A stretch of 64,000 bases of DNA, from the NCBI RefSeq assembly GCF_045038035.1, contig NZ_CP173427.1, positions 2,294,001 through 2,358,000 on the forward strand, given 5' to 3'. A program made the translations under genes and the position numbers. Below the pieces are notes generated by a model. That model worked only from the letters and a program-made list of their open reading frames with translations. It searched no databases and was not told the origin of the DNA. Of this stretch, positions 43,091-50,771 are shown one piece after another. The stretch comes from Paenibacillus_F chitinolyticus_A. Its GTDB lineage: Bacteria; Bacillota; Bacilli; Paenibacillales; NBRC-103111. Every line of letters begins with the position of its first letter. The stretch's first letter is position 1.

Positions 43091-44637
43091 ATGCGGGAGA
43101 AGAGCAAGACCCGAAACGAAGATTTCACAAGCAGCTCACCGGTCGCACAGGCTCCGCCGAACGATCCGGCATCTCCCGGCAAACGTGCCGTCAGCGGCTC
43201 TGTGGTAAGATCGGCGGCTCTTGTCCTGCTGGCTGTCCTCTGCTTACTGGCGTATATCCGGACCGGTACGCCGGACCAGGACCCGTACCTCATTACGGAC
43301 TACAGCCGCCTGCACCCGGTTAAAGTGGAGCGTGTCGTGGAGGGCCGTGAGGAGGAACAGCTCGTCAAACTGCTGGAGGAAGCGAGGGCGAAGAAGCTGA
43401 GCGTATCCGTAGCGGGGCAGCGTCACAGTCAGGGCGGCCACACGTACTACAAAGACGGGATTGTTTTGGATATGACGCCGTACAATCGTGTCCTTTCATT
43501 CGATCCCGGGGCGCGCACAATCCGCGTCCAGGCCGGGGCGACCTGGAAAGACGTACAGGATTTCGTCCATCCTTACGGACTGGCCGTCAAAACGATGCAG
43601 TCTCAAAACCTTTTCACCGTCGGCGGCTCCGTTTCCATCAATGCCCACGGCCGGGATATCCGCAACGGCTCTATGATCAGCAGCGTCGAGTCGTTCCGGC
43701 TCCTTACCGCGGACGGCGTCGTCAAAGAGGTCAGCCGGACGGAAAACGCGGATTTGTTTCCCTTCGTGCTCGGCGGATACGGCCTGTTCGGCGTGATCCT
43801 GGATGTCACGCTGACTCTCGCGGAAGATGAGGTTTACCGGATGACCACGGAAGCGACCCGGGTGGATGCGTTCGGCGCCTATTTCAAGGAAAGGGTAAAA
43901 GGCAGCCCGGACGTCCGAATGAGCATCGCGCGGATTTCGGTAGCTCCGGAACATTTCCTGACGGAAATGTATGCGACTCTGTACACGGCCGATCCGTCGC
44001 TGAAGCTATCCGAATACAACCGGCTTCAAACGCGGGAGTATGGGGTTCTGCCGAGCAAGGTGCTGTTTCACTTGAACCGCGGCTCGGATTGGGGTAAAAA
44101 TTTGTTCTGGTCGCTGCAAAAGAACTACTTTTCCTACCGTCAGGACGAGAATGTCTCCAGGAACAACGCGATGCGTTCGGAGTCCGCTTTCATGGAATAC
44201 CGGGAGGCGGGGAAGAACGATCTGCTTCAGGAATATTTTATTCCGGTGGACGAATTTGCCGGTTTTGTGGACCGCCTGCGCAGCGTGCTGCTCGAAGAAG
44301 ACCTGAATTTGCTGAACATTACAGTCCGGTATGTGAACCGCGATGAAGAAGCCGTGCTGTCCTACGCGCAGGACGATATGCTGGCCCTGGTGTGTCTGTT
44401 AACACTTCGCTTTCGGAAGAAGCGCAGACGCGTTTAAAAGCGGGTATCCGGCGAATTATCGACGAGGTAATCCGGAGCGGAGGGACCTACTATTTGCCTT
44501 ATGCCGCTTATCCGAGCGTTGAACAGTTCCGCGCGGTTTATCCGCGGTGCGAGCAATTTTTCCGTAAAAAGGACGAGGTGGACCCCGGTCATCTGTTTAT
44601 GAACGAATTTTATGAGACCTACAAAGGGGATAAATAG
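43091..44637 (+). pseudogene. FAD-binding oxidoreductase (D-arabinono-lactone oxidase-like), frameshifted
   Basis: The first frame runs from the ATG at 43091 (six bases after GGAGGGG) to 44437; it has an N-terminal membrane anchor (ALVLLAVLCLLAYI) and a FAD_binding_4 domain (VSVAGQRHSQGGHT, FTVGGSVSINAHGRD, GGYGLFGVILDVT). The C-terminal end, NTSLSEEAQTRLK to EFYETYKGDK, lies in another frame ending at 44637. Joining them needs one inserted base near 44399, where TGTCTGTTAACA would then read C-L-V-N-T. Either the gene is recently broken or the sequence has an error. It abuts the MFS gene with no gap (TAG-ATG), so they form one operon. Confidence 0.82.
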
Positions 44638-45195
44638 ATGAATATCCAGTGGCTTATCCGCTTCCAAAGCGTTATCACGCTGGCATCCGGCATGATCTAT
44701 CCGTATTACCTGCTTTTTCTGAAAAATCTGGGAAACAGCTATTCCAAGTACGGGCTTGCATTCGCGGTTTTTACCGTAAGCTCTGCGGCGGTATCCCGGT
44801 ATTTGGGGCCGCGGCTGGATCGCTTCGGCAGGGAGATTCTGGCCCTCAGCTCGCTGGGGATGATGGCGTCCATGCTGGCTTTTCCCTGGGTCGGCTCTTA
44901 TGCGTGGGTGCTCGTGCTTCAGGCGGGGATGGGCATATGCGGCGCCATGCAGAGAATGAGCGAGAGGCTGCTGCTGGCCGATTATACGGACCGTGGAGCA
45001 AGAGGGCCCGCTCTAGGGAACTATCAGTTCTGGACGTCGGTCTCTTCCGGATTCGCGGTTCTGGCCGGAGGTTATCTCATCGATTGGCTCACGATCGACG
45101 TGTTGTTTTATTTGAGCGCACTCTTGTATGCGGCAAGCGCCTGGATGGTCTGGCGGCTTCGCGGCGGAACGTCCCGTAAAAGGGCGGCTGGATAA
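44638..45195 (+). CDS. Half-size MFS-like membrane protein
   Basis: A 185-residue protein with about six membrane segments that resembles only the N-terminal half of an MFS transporter (MIYPYYLLFLKNLGNSYSKYG; RYLGPRLDRFGREI as a motif A-like loop). The ATG immediately follows the stop of the oxidoreductase frame, so translation is coupled. A whole MFS protein is about 400 residues; no second half follows. It may act as a dimer or be a truncated remnant. No frame after 45195 continues the family sequence. Confidence 0.65.
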   Translation: MNIQWLIRFQSVITLASGMIYPYYLLFLKNLGNSYSKYGLAFAVFTVSSAAVSRYLGPRLDRFGREILALSSLGMMASMLAFPWVGSYAWVLVLQAGMGICGAMQRMSERLLLADYTDRGARGPALGNYQFWTSVSSGFAVLAGGYLIDWLTIDVLFYLSALLYAASAWMVWRLRGGTSRKRAAG

Positions 45196-45262
45196 ACAGT
45201 TGTAACAGCCCACGATAAACCATATACTGGAAGAGGCTGATTTTTCTTCGGGAGCGAGTCTG

Positions 45263-45532
45263 ATGAAGAAAGGAACTTATTTTGCATTCAGCCGTCTGCT
45301 ATCGCCGGTGCAGCCGGGCGCTGTCCTGTTCCGAAAAGATTCATGGCTCTTAAACGGTGTCCGTCTTTTCGGATGGAGTTTACTGCTTTACATGAACACG
45401 CATCCCCAAGGATTCGGTTTGTACACTTGGTGGATGTATCTGGTTTCAAATCTCGTTGGATTGAATTTATTGGTGTGGATCGTGGGAATCATCCGGGAAA
45501 GACGCACAGACAGGCATCTGCGCTCACTATAA
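45263..45532 (+). CDS. Small two-segment membrane protein
   Basis: This 89-residue frame has two probable membrane segments (GVRLFGWSLLLYMNT and WWMYLVSNLVGLNLLVWIVGI) and a basic tail. CGGGAG lies about nine bases before the ATG. It stands 13 bp before the VOC gene and is probably cotranscribed with it. I recognise no family. Codon use is AT-richer than in the flanking genes, as is that of the VOC gene. Confidence 0.55.
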   Translation: MKKGTYFAFSRLLSPVQPGAVLFRKDSWLLNGVRLFGWSLLLYMNTHPQGFGLYTWWMYLVSNLVGLNLLVWIVGIIRERRTDRHLRSL

Positions 45533-45545
45533 TAAGGAGAAGAAT

Positions 45546-45932
45546 ATGAAGAAATATATTCAGCATCAAGCACCGGTACTGCCCGTTAAAAATGTACTGA
45601 AGGCGCTTGAATTCTACCGCGACGTGCTAAAGTTTGACCTGGCCTGGGTTCTGGAGGATACATACGGATCGGTCTACAATGGGAATATCGAGGTTCATTT
45701 TACGAAATCGGACAAGGTCGAAGTTCAGACGCTTTATTTTTTTGTCCGAAACGCGGATCAAGTCTATCAATTTTTGAAAACGCAGCAGGTGGATTTCATA
45801 GAGGAGATCGAGTCCAAGTCTTGGGGAATGAGAGAGTTCGTGATCCGCGATTTGGACGGGCATCGGCTCCGTATCGGGCACGGGGAGCGCAACAAACACG
45901 AGATTGAAGTGCTGTCGAGAGAAATCGGCTGA
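45546..45932 (+). CDS. VOC-family (glyoxalase/bleomycin-resistance fold) protein
   Basis: This 128-residue protein has the paired beta-alpha-beta-beta-beta modules of the VOC fold: VLPVKNVLKALEFYRDVLKF at the start and FVIRDLDGHRLRIGHGE near the end (metal/ligand Glu-His positions). AAGGAGA precedes the ATG by seven bases. It resembles bleomycin-resistance-type binding proteins, which sequester ligands, rather than glyoxalase I. After its TGA stop the same frame stays open for 29 more codons and ends on the ATGA of the next gene. Confidence 0.85.
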   Translation: MKKYIQHQAPVLPVKNVLKALEFYRDVLKFDLAWVLEDTYGSVYNGNIEVHFTKSDKVEVQTLYFFVRNADQVYQFLKTQQVDFIEEIESKSWGMREFVIRDLDGHRLRIGHGERNKHEIEVLSREIG

Positions 45933-45944
45933 AAGCCGATAGAC

Positions 45945-45974
45945 CGCAAGGCCGGAAGACGCAAGGACGGAAGC
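45945..45974 (+). repeat. Tandem 15-bp repeat
   Basis: CGCAAGGCCGGAAGA is followed at once by CGCAAGGACGGAAGC, differing at two of 15 positions. It lies directly behind the VOC stop codon and keeps that reading frame open. Confidence 0.6.
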
Positions 45975-46018
45975 GGAAAGATGCAAGACCGATTAAATGA
46001 AACGAGGTCGAACAAAAA

Positions 46019-46276
46019 ATGACGGACACGATCGGGTTCATTTCCTGGGCCAGTGTCATTAACTTGCTTGTTATCTTCGGAATTATCGCTATTTTTATTA
46101 CCAGCTTATCGATGTTTATCCGGACCAGAGTCAACCGCAAGCTGTTCATGCTGACCAAGCTGCAAAGAATCGAGGAGAAACTGGACCGTTTGCTGGACAT
46201 GCAGCCGCAGAACGTGCAGAAGAATCAGGATCGGGAGCGTTTAGTCAATGAGCCTGAGAATGAGCGGCGTTACTGA
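46019..46276 (+). CDS. Small single-pass membrane protein
   Basis: An 85-residue protein with one membrane segment (SVINLLVIFGIIAIFITSLSM), then a basic stretch (IRTRVNRKLFM) and a helical, probably coiled-coil segment (LQRIEEKLDRLLDMQ) that ends in a charged tail. The ATG lies ten bases after GAGGT. The family is a short membrane-anchored coiled-coil type common in Bacillales and without known function. A terminator follows at 46298. Confidence 0.65.
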   Translation: MTDTIGFISWASVINLLVIFGIIAIFITSLSMFIRTRVNRKLFMLTKLQRIEEKLDRLLDMQPQNVQKNQDRERLVNEPENERRY

Positions 46277-46297
46277 ATCGGATATCGAATCACAAGG

Positions 46298-46327
46298 CCG
46301 TCTTCTCCTTGCGGGAAGGCGGTTTTT
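46298..46327 (+). terminator. Terminator after the small membrane gene
   Basis: CCGTCTTC pairs with GAAGGCGG (one G-U), followed by five T residues. Confidence 0.7.
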
Positions 46328-46339
46328 CGGATGGGTCCG

Positions 46340-46391
46340 TTGACAGATCCGGAAAATCTGTGTACGATACGTTTTATCGTAATGGTTACGA
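46340..46391 (+). promoter_or_regulatory. Promoter with Zur-like box before the 2Fe-2S gene
   Basis: TTGACA (46340-46345), a 17-base spacer and TACGAT (46363-46368) form the promoter. TCGTAATGGTTACGA (46377-46391) matches the Bacillus Zur box TCGTAAT-N-ATTACGA with one mismatch and covers the start site, as a repressor would. It fits Fur and PerR consensus less well. Confidence 0.65.
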
Positions 46392-46436
46392 ATAATTAAT
46401 TATTTTCCAATTCCTATTTAATCAAAGGAGACCATG

Positions 46437-46820
46437 ATGACAACTTGGAATCTGAACGGCATGAAACATCATCTTTTCTTCTGTAACGGGGGCAGCTGTA
46501 CCAAAAAAGGCGCGGAAGAAGTCGTCGAGGCGATGCGCGATGAAATCAAGCGGCTGGAAGCGGATGGCCGGATCCATACGACCCGGACACGCTGTCAGGG
46601 CAGATGCGAAGATGCCTGCGTCATTACCGTGTACCCGGAGGGGGTATGGTACAAAGAGGTGACTCCTGAAATCGGAAGGCGCATTGTCCGTGAGCATCTG
46701 ATCGGCGGAATCCCAGTGGAAGACAAGATCAGCTATACGTATGAAGACGGACTCACGGCCAGACGGGATACGAAAGAAGGCCAGAGCAAGACGAAACGGA
46801 AAGAAGCGCAGACGAAGTAA
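46437..46820 (+). CDS. Thioredoxin-like [2Fe-2S] ferredoxin domain protein
   Basis: This 127-residue protein has the four-Cys pattern of thioredoxin-fold 2Fe-2S ferredoxins: FFCNGGSCTKKGA near the N-terminus and TRCQGRCEDAC about 35 residues later. The ATG at 46437 lies six bases after AAGGAG; that at 46434 is only three bases away. The C-terminal 30 residues are Lys-rich and probably flexible. A Zur-like operator suggests that it is made when zinc is low, though its function is unknown. Related proteins occur near CobW-type metallochaperones and cobalamin genes. It is monocistronic here. Confidence 0.82.
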   Translation: MTTWNLNGMKHHLFFCNGGSCTKKGAEEVVEAMRDEIKRLEADGRIHTTRTRCQGRCEDACVITVYPEGVWYKEVTPEIGRRIVREHLIGGIPVEDKISYTYEDGLTARRDTKEGQSKTKRKEAQTK

Positions 46821-46984
46821 GCGGAAGCAGCATCGGTGATTCGGAAGCAGCATCAATCGCAGGCAAGCGGACACGGCTCTTACTGGCGAACCGTCCGGCC
46901 TGCAAAGTATCCGGCGGATTTTCCACAGATAGGACATCACCGCTGACGCCCTCCTTGCCGTCATTGCGCTATGGAATAGCTAAA

Positions 46985-47017
46985 GACCGGTTCTGCTCCG
47001 CAGAGTCCGGTTTTTTT
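46985..47017 (+). terminator. Terminator
   Basis: ACCGG and CTGC pair with GCAG and CCGGT around a TCC loop, followed by T residues. It lies 165 bp beyond the 2Fe-2S gene. Confidence 0.7.
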
Positions 47018-47092
47018 CGTTTTTTTGGGGATGGATCCGTCATGCGGGGTAAGAAAGAAAGGTAAACTTTTAAACCCGAAAGGAGCCACTCC

Positions 47093-48235
47093 ATGAAAGC
47101 CGTAACGTACCAAGGGAAAAAAGACGTGAAAGTCAAAGAGGTTAAGGACCCTATCCTCGAGAAAAAGGACGATATTCTCGTCCGCATCACGACGACTGCC
47201 ATTTGCGGTTCCGATATTCACCTGGTGAACGGGATGGTTCCCGGCATGCCTGAAGGCTACGTCATCGGGCACGAGCCCATGGGGATTGTAGAGGAAGTCG
47301 GTCCGGAAGTGACCCGCGTGAAGAAGGGGGACCGCGTCATTATTCCGTTTAACGTTTCCTGCGGGGAATGTTTCTTTTGCAAAAACCAAATGGAGAGCCA
47401 GTGCGATAACTCCAACGATAATCCCGCTAAAGATACGGGCGCTTATCTCGGCTATTCGGAAACCTACGGGGGGTATCCTGGAGGGCAGGCCGAGCTGCTG
47501 CGTGTCCCTTACGGCAATTTCATGCCGTTCGTCGTTCCCGAAGATGCGGAGCTGGAGGACGAGCAGATCTTGTTCCTGTCGGACATTTTGCCGACCGCTT
47601 ATTGGGCGGTAGAGAATTCGGGCGTCAAAAAAGGCGACACCGTCATTATTCTCGGAAGCGGCCCCGTCGGTTTGCTGGCCCAGAAAATCGCCTGGCAGAA
47701 GGGCGCCAAGCGCGTCATTGCCGTCGACCACATCGATTACCGGCTCCAGCACGCCAGACAGATCAACAAAGTCGAGGCTTATAACTTCAAGGAAAAAGAC
47801 GATATCGAAGACTATCTGTTCGATTTGACGAGCGGCGGCGCCGACGTGGTCATTGACTGCGTGGGGATGGACGGCGAAAAATCCGTCGTGGAGAAGGTGG
47901 AGACGGCGCTTAAGCTTCAAGGAGGAACGCTTGGACCGATCCAGACCGCAACGAAGATTGTCCGCAAAAGCGGCACGATCCAATTGATCGGCGTTTACGG
48001 GATGACGTACAACATGTTCCCGCTGGGCGATTTGTTTTCCCGGAACATCACACTCAAGATGGGACAGGCTCCCGTCATTCATTATATGCCCGAGCTGTAC
48101 CGCCAGATCAAGACAGGCGAGCTAGACACGACGGATATTATCACTCACCGGCTGCCTTTAACGGATGCGGAGCACGGGTACGATGTCTTTATGAACAAGC
48201 TGGAAGACTGCATTAAAGTCGTCCTGAAACCTTAA
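47093..48235 (+). CDS. Zinc-dependent alcohol dehydrogenase (formaldehyde dehydrogenase-like MDR)
   Basis: This 380-residue medium-chain dehydrogenase has catalytic zinc ligands in TTAICGSDIHL (Cys38) and GHEPMGIVEEVG (His, Glu), a structural-zinc Cys cluster in NVSCGECFFCKNQMESQC, and a nucleotide site VIILGSGPVGLLAQ. AAAGGAG lies eight bases before the ATG. It belongs to the AdhB/FDH-like group that acts on formaldehyde conjugates or short alcohols with NAD; the exact substrate cannot be told. It is monocistronic with a strong terminator. Confidence 0.92.
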   Translation: MKAVTYQGKKDVKVKEVKDPILEKKDDILVRITTTAICGSDIHLVNGMVPGMPEGYVIGHEPMGIVEEVGPEVTRVKKGDRVIIPFNVSCGECFFCKNQMESQCDNSNDNPAKDTGAYLGYSETYGGYPGGQAELLRVPYGNFMPFVVPEDAELEDEQILFLSDILPTAYWAVENSGVKKGDTVIILGSGPVGLLAQKIAWQKGAKRVIAVDHIDYRLQHARQINKVEAYNFKEKDDIEDYLFDLTSGGADVVIDCVGMDGEKSVVEKVETALKLQGGTLGPIQTATKIVRKSGTIQLIGVYGMTYNMFPLGDLFSRNITLKMGQAPVIHYMPELYRQIKTGELDTTDIITHRLPLTDAEHGYDVFMNKLEDCIKVVLKP

Positions 48236-48261
48236 CCGGTCTTGCATGGATTCTGTGTGAA

Positions 48262-48314
48262 AAAAGAAGAAGAGCTGCGATTCTTGGCGGAATCACAGCT
48301 CTTTCGTTTTTTTT
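48262..48314 (+). terminator. Terminator of the alcohol dehydrogenase gene
   Basis: AAGAGCTG and GATTC pair with GAATC and CAGCTCTT around six bases, followed by eight T residues after a CG. Confidence 0.85.
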
Positions 48315-48444
48315 GACGGGCGGGATTGCAGGGGATTGCGTGCCGGAAGGAGAAGTAGTCTGCAGGTAAAAAAAGCAGCGGATGAGTTTCTGCTTTGCCG
48401 CCGCACCGGCTTCAGATTCATCCGCAACGGAACGGAGCGTTACC

Positions 48445-49164
48445 ATGTACCTGCACGAAGTGATCAAACTGAACGAGAAAATTCGGAATCCGCACGAGTA
48501 CCCGTTTCATATTCCGGCGATCGACAAGCTCGACCGGCTGAAATTCCATAAAAACGTCACGTTTTTCGTCGGCGAGAACGGCTCCGGCAAATCGACTCTG
48601 ATGGAAGCGATCGCTTACCAATGCGGGTTCAATACGGCGGGAGGCAGCCGGAACAATCTGTACGAGCTGGATTCGTCGGAGGCAAAGCTGGGCGATTATT
48701 TGCGCCTTTCCTGGATGCCGAAGATGAATCAGGGCTTTTTTCTGCGGGCGGAGTCGTTCTATAATTTCGCCAGTCATATCGACGAGCTGGCACGGGAAGA
48801 CAGCAGGGCTTATGACAGTTACGGCGGCAGGTCGCTTCATGAGCAGTCGCACGGCGAATCCTTTCTGTCCCTGTTCAAGAACCGCTTCGGAAGAAGAGGC
48901 ATCTATCTGCTCGATGAGCCGGAAGCCGCGTTATCTCCGGCCCGCCAGCTCGCTTTTCTGAGCATTATCCATGAACTGGCCCGGACGTCGCAGCTTATAA
49001 TCGCCACTCATTCGCCTATTTTGCTGGGCTATCCCCATGCCGATATTTACAATTTCAACGAATCGCCGGTCCGCCTTACCTCGTATGAGGAAACCGACCA
49101 TTACCGGATTACCCGCCGGTTTCTGGAAAATCGTTCGTTTTATCTCCATGAACTGCTGGATTGA
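48445..49164 (+). CDS. AAA-type ATPase, ABC-like
   Basis: This 239-residue ATPase carries a Walker A motif FFVGENGSGKSTLMEAIA, an ABC signature-like SHGESFLSLF and Walker B YLLDEPEAALSP, with the switch histidine in IIATHSP. It belongs to the AAA_15/AAA_21-like family of stand-alone ATPases, common in Firmicutes and of unknown role, related to those of some anti-phage systems. The ATG at 48445 lies seven bases after GGAG; no ribosome binding site supports the longer frame from 48382. No nuclease partner is adjacent. Confidence 0.85.
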   Translation: MYLHEVIKLNEKIRNPHEYPFHIPAIDKLDRLKFHKNVTFFVGENGSGKSTLMEAIAYQCGFNTAGGSRNNLYELDSSEAKLGDYLRLSWMPKMNQGFFLRAESFYNFASHIDELAREDSRAYDSYGGRSLHEQSHGESFLSLFKNRFGRRGIYLLDEPEAALSPARQLAFLSIIHELARTSQLIIATHSPILLGYPHADIYNFNESPVRLTSYEETDHYRITRRFLENRSFYLHELLD

Positions 49165-49176
49165 TCGGCGAGTTCA

Positions 49177-49225
49177 AACCTCAAAAAGCAATCCCGTCCG
49201 AAAGGAAGGATTGCTTTTTGAGGTT
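49177..49225. terminator. Bidirectional terminator
   Basis: AACCTCAAAAAGCAATCC and GGATTGCTTTTTGAGGTT form an 18-base-pair perfect stem between the convergent ATPase and YCF48-like genes. Confidence 0.92.
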
Positions 49226-49256
49226 ATGCGAGTGCAGCTGCGGGTCATGGGGAAAG

Positions 49257-50516
49257 CTACAACAAAATCCAATGCCTGCCTGCATCGGACGTCTTAAGCA
49301 GTTTCGATTTCTTGCCGTCTTCCGAGCCGAGCAGCAGCCAGCCCGTCTGCGGGCCGGCGAATCCGAGCCGGATCACGTTCGGATTATTTTTGAGCGTATC
49401 CGTCAGAACGGGATCGGATGAAACCGGGTTCCAGGTTGTGCCGCCATCCGAAGTGGCATGGAGAACCTTATCCTTGAATCCCCAGCCGTGCAAGCTGTCC
49501 GCGAAAGTGAGCGCGTTTTGCATGCCGGTTCGCTTAAAGGACCACGTTTCCCCGCCGTCCTTCGTCACGTAAGCGTCGCGGCTGTCCGTATTGCCGCTCA
49601 CCGTCCGTACGGGGATCCAGCCTTTGTCCGGTTCATCTTTGAAAAATACGGGAGCCCCGTCCAGTGTGACCGGAGAATTATTCAACTCCTGCGGGATTTT
49701 CATCGGAACGTTGTTCCACGTTTTCCCGCCGTCCCTTGTGCGGTACAGGACCGGTTTTTCTTCATGGCCCGCCAGGGCAATCCAGCCGCTGGAGGCGTCC
49801 TTGAAAGTCATGCCGGATGCATGTCCCGACAGGGGCAGCGCTCCGGGCACGGGCTTATCCATGGAAACGCTCGTCAGCGGTTTCCAGTCTTGGCCGCCGT
49901 TGTCCGTGGCGTACAGCGTTTTCTCCGATTTGCCCATCGCGGCATCGGAAGAAGTGAGCATCCAGCCGTGCAGGGCATCGGCAAAGGAGAGACCGGCGGC
50001 ATAAGTTGCCTTATCCAGCGTACCTTTGGTCCAGCTCTGCCCGCCGTCCGCGGTAAAAGCGGTCACGGTTTTACGGCCGTCATCCGCTGCGGCCGTCCAT
50101 CCGTGCCGCGCGTCGAGGAAGTAGAGGGAGCCGCCCGCCACAGGCGCTCCGCTTTTGAGCGTGTCGTCCCAGGGGCTCAGAAGGGTCCAATTCCGCCCGC
50201 CGTCATCGGTGCGGTATAAGCGCAGGGAGCCGTTCGTTTCTCCCCAGGCGAAACCCGCCGCATCCGAGATCAGCTGAAAATCGGTCAACCGGGTCTGGAT
50301 CTGATCCGGCTTAACCGAAGACACAGGCGCTGCGCTTGCCGGAGCAGCCGTTCCGGAAGCGGGACCCGGGCTTGCGGCGGCCGATGCCGCTGCACTGCTG
50401 CTGCCGGTCGGGTCCCCTGCCGCCGCAGGACCGATAGAGCTGCAGGCGGTAAGGGATACTGCGGCGAGAACCGCAAGGAAGGCGGTTTTTTTGACGGGAA
50501 GGTTCGTCGTGTTCAT
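49257..50516 (-). CDS. YCF48/BNR-repeat beta-propeller lipoprotein
   Basis: This 419-residue lipoprotein has a signal peptide with lipobox LTAC, a long Ala/Ser/Pro linker (residues about 30-70) and at least five copies of an Asp-box repeat (TDDGGRNW, TADGGQSW, TDNGGQDW, TRDGGKTW, TKDGGETW). These propellers resemble the photosystem-assembly factor YCF48 and sialidase-type BNR folds; in Firmicutes they are secreted proteins of unknown role. The start is the ATG eight bases after GGAG; the frame upstream at 50618 lacks a ribosome binding site. Confidence 0.88.
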   Translation of the reverse strand: MNTTNLPVKKTAFLAVLAAVSLTACSSIGPAAAGDPTGSSSAAASAAASPGPASGTAAPASAAPVSSVKPDQIQTRLTDFQLISDAAGFAWGETNGSLRLYRTDDGGRNWTLLSPWDDTLKSGAPVAGGSLYFLDARHGWTAAADDGRKTVTAFTADGGQSWTKGTLDKATYAAGLSFADALHGWMLTSSDAAMGKSEKTLYATDNGGQDWKPLTSVSMDKPVPGALPLSGHASGMTFKDASSGWIALAGHEEKPVLYRTRDGGKTWNNVPMKIPQELNNSPVTLDGAPVFFKDEPDKGWIPVRTVSGNTDSRDAYVTKDGGETWSFKRTGMQNALTFADSLHGWGFKDKVLHATSDGGTTWNPVSSDPVLTDTLKNNPNVIRLGFAGPQTGWLLLGSEDGKKSKLLKTSDAGRHWILL

Positions 50517-50663
50517 AGCGATCACTCCGTTTCGATACATGCATGTTCCAACATGCCGTAGTTGGTTCGTCTTTCGTCTTCTCTTCATTATTACCCTTTT
50601 GCGTGGTTTAAGGAGCACATTTCGAAGGATTGTTACTTTTTTGAAATAAAATGAAAAGATCTC

Positions 50664-50696
50664 TTGCTAAATATAGGGTAGGGGGGTATACTATAA
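50664..50696 (+). promoter_or_regulatory. copA promoter with CsoR-like operator
   Basis: TTGCTA (50664-50669), a 17-base spacer and TATACT (50687-50692) make the promoter. The spacer, TATAGGGTAGGGGGGTATAC, resembles the G-tract inverted repeat bound by the copper sensor CsoR. No csoR gene is in the window. Confidence 0.55.
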
Positions 50697-50771
50697 TTAA
50701 TCGAATGAAAGAAGAGGGACTTTACTTATCTTATAAACGAAGATTTTCAGTGACGGAAAGAGGTGTTTCGA

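Noticed and set aside
48445..49164. AAA ATPase as part of an anti-phage system
   Set aside because: No nuclease, reverse transcriptase or other effector is next to it, and it ends at a strong terminator.
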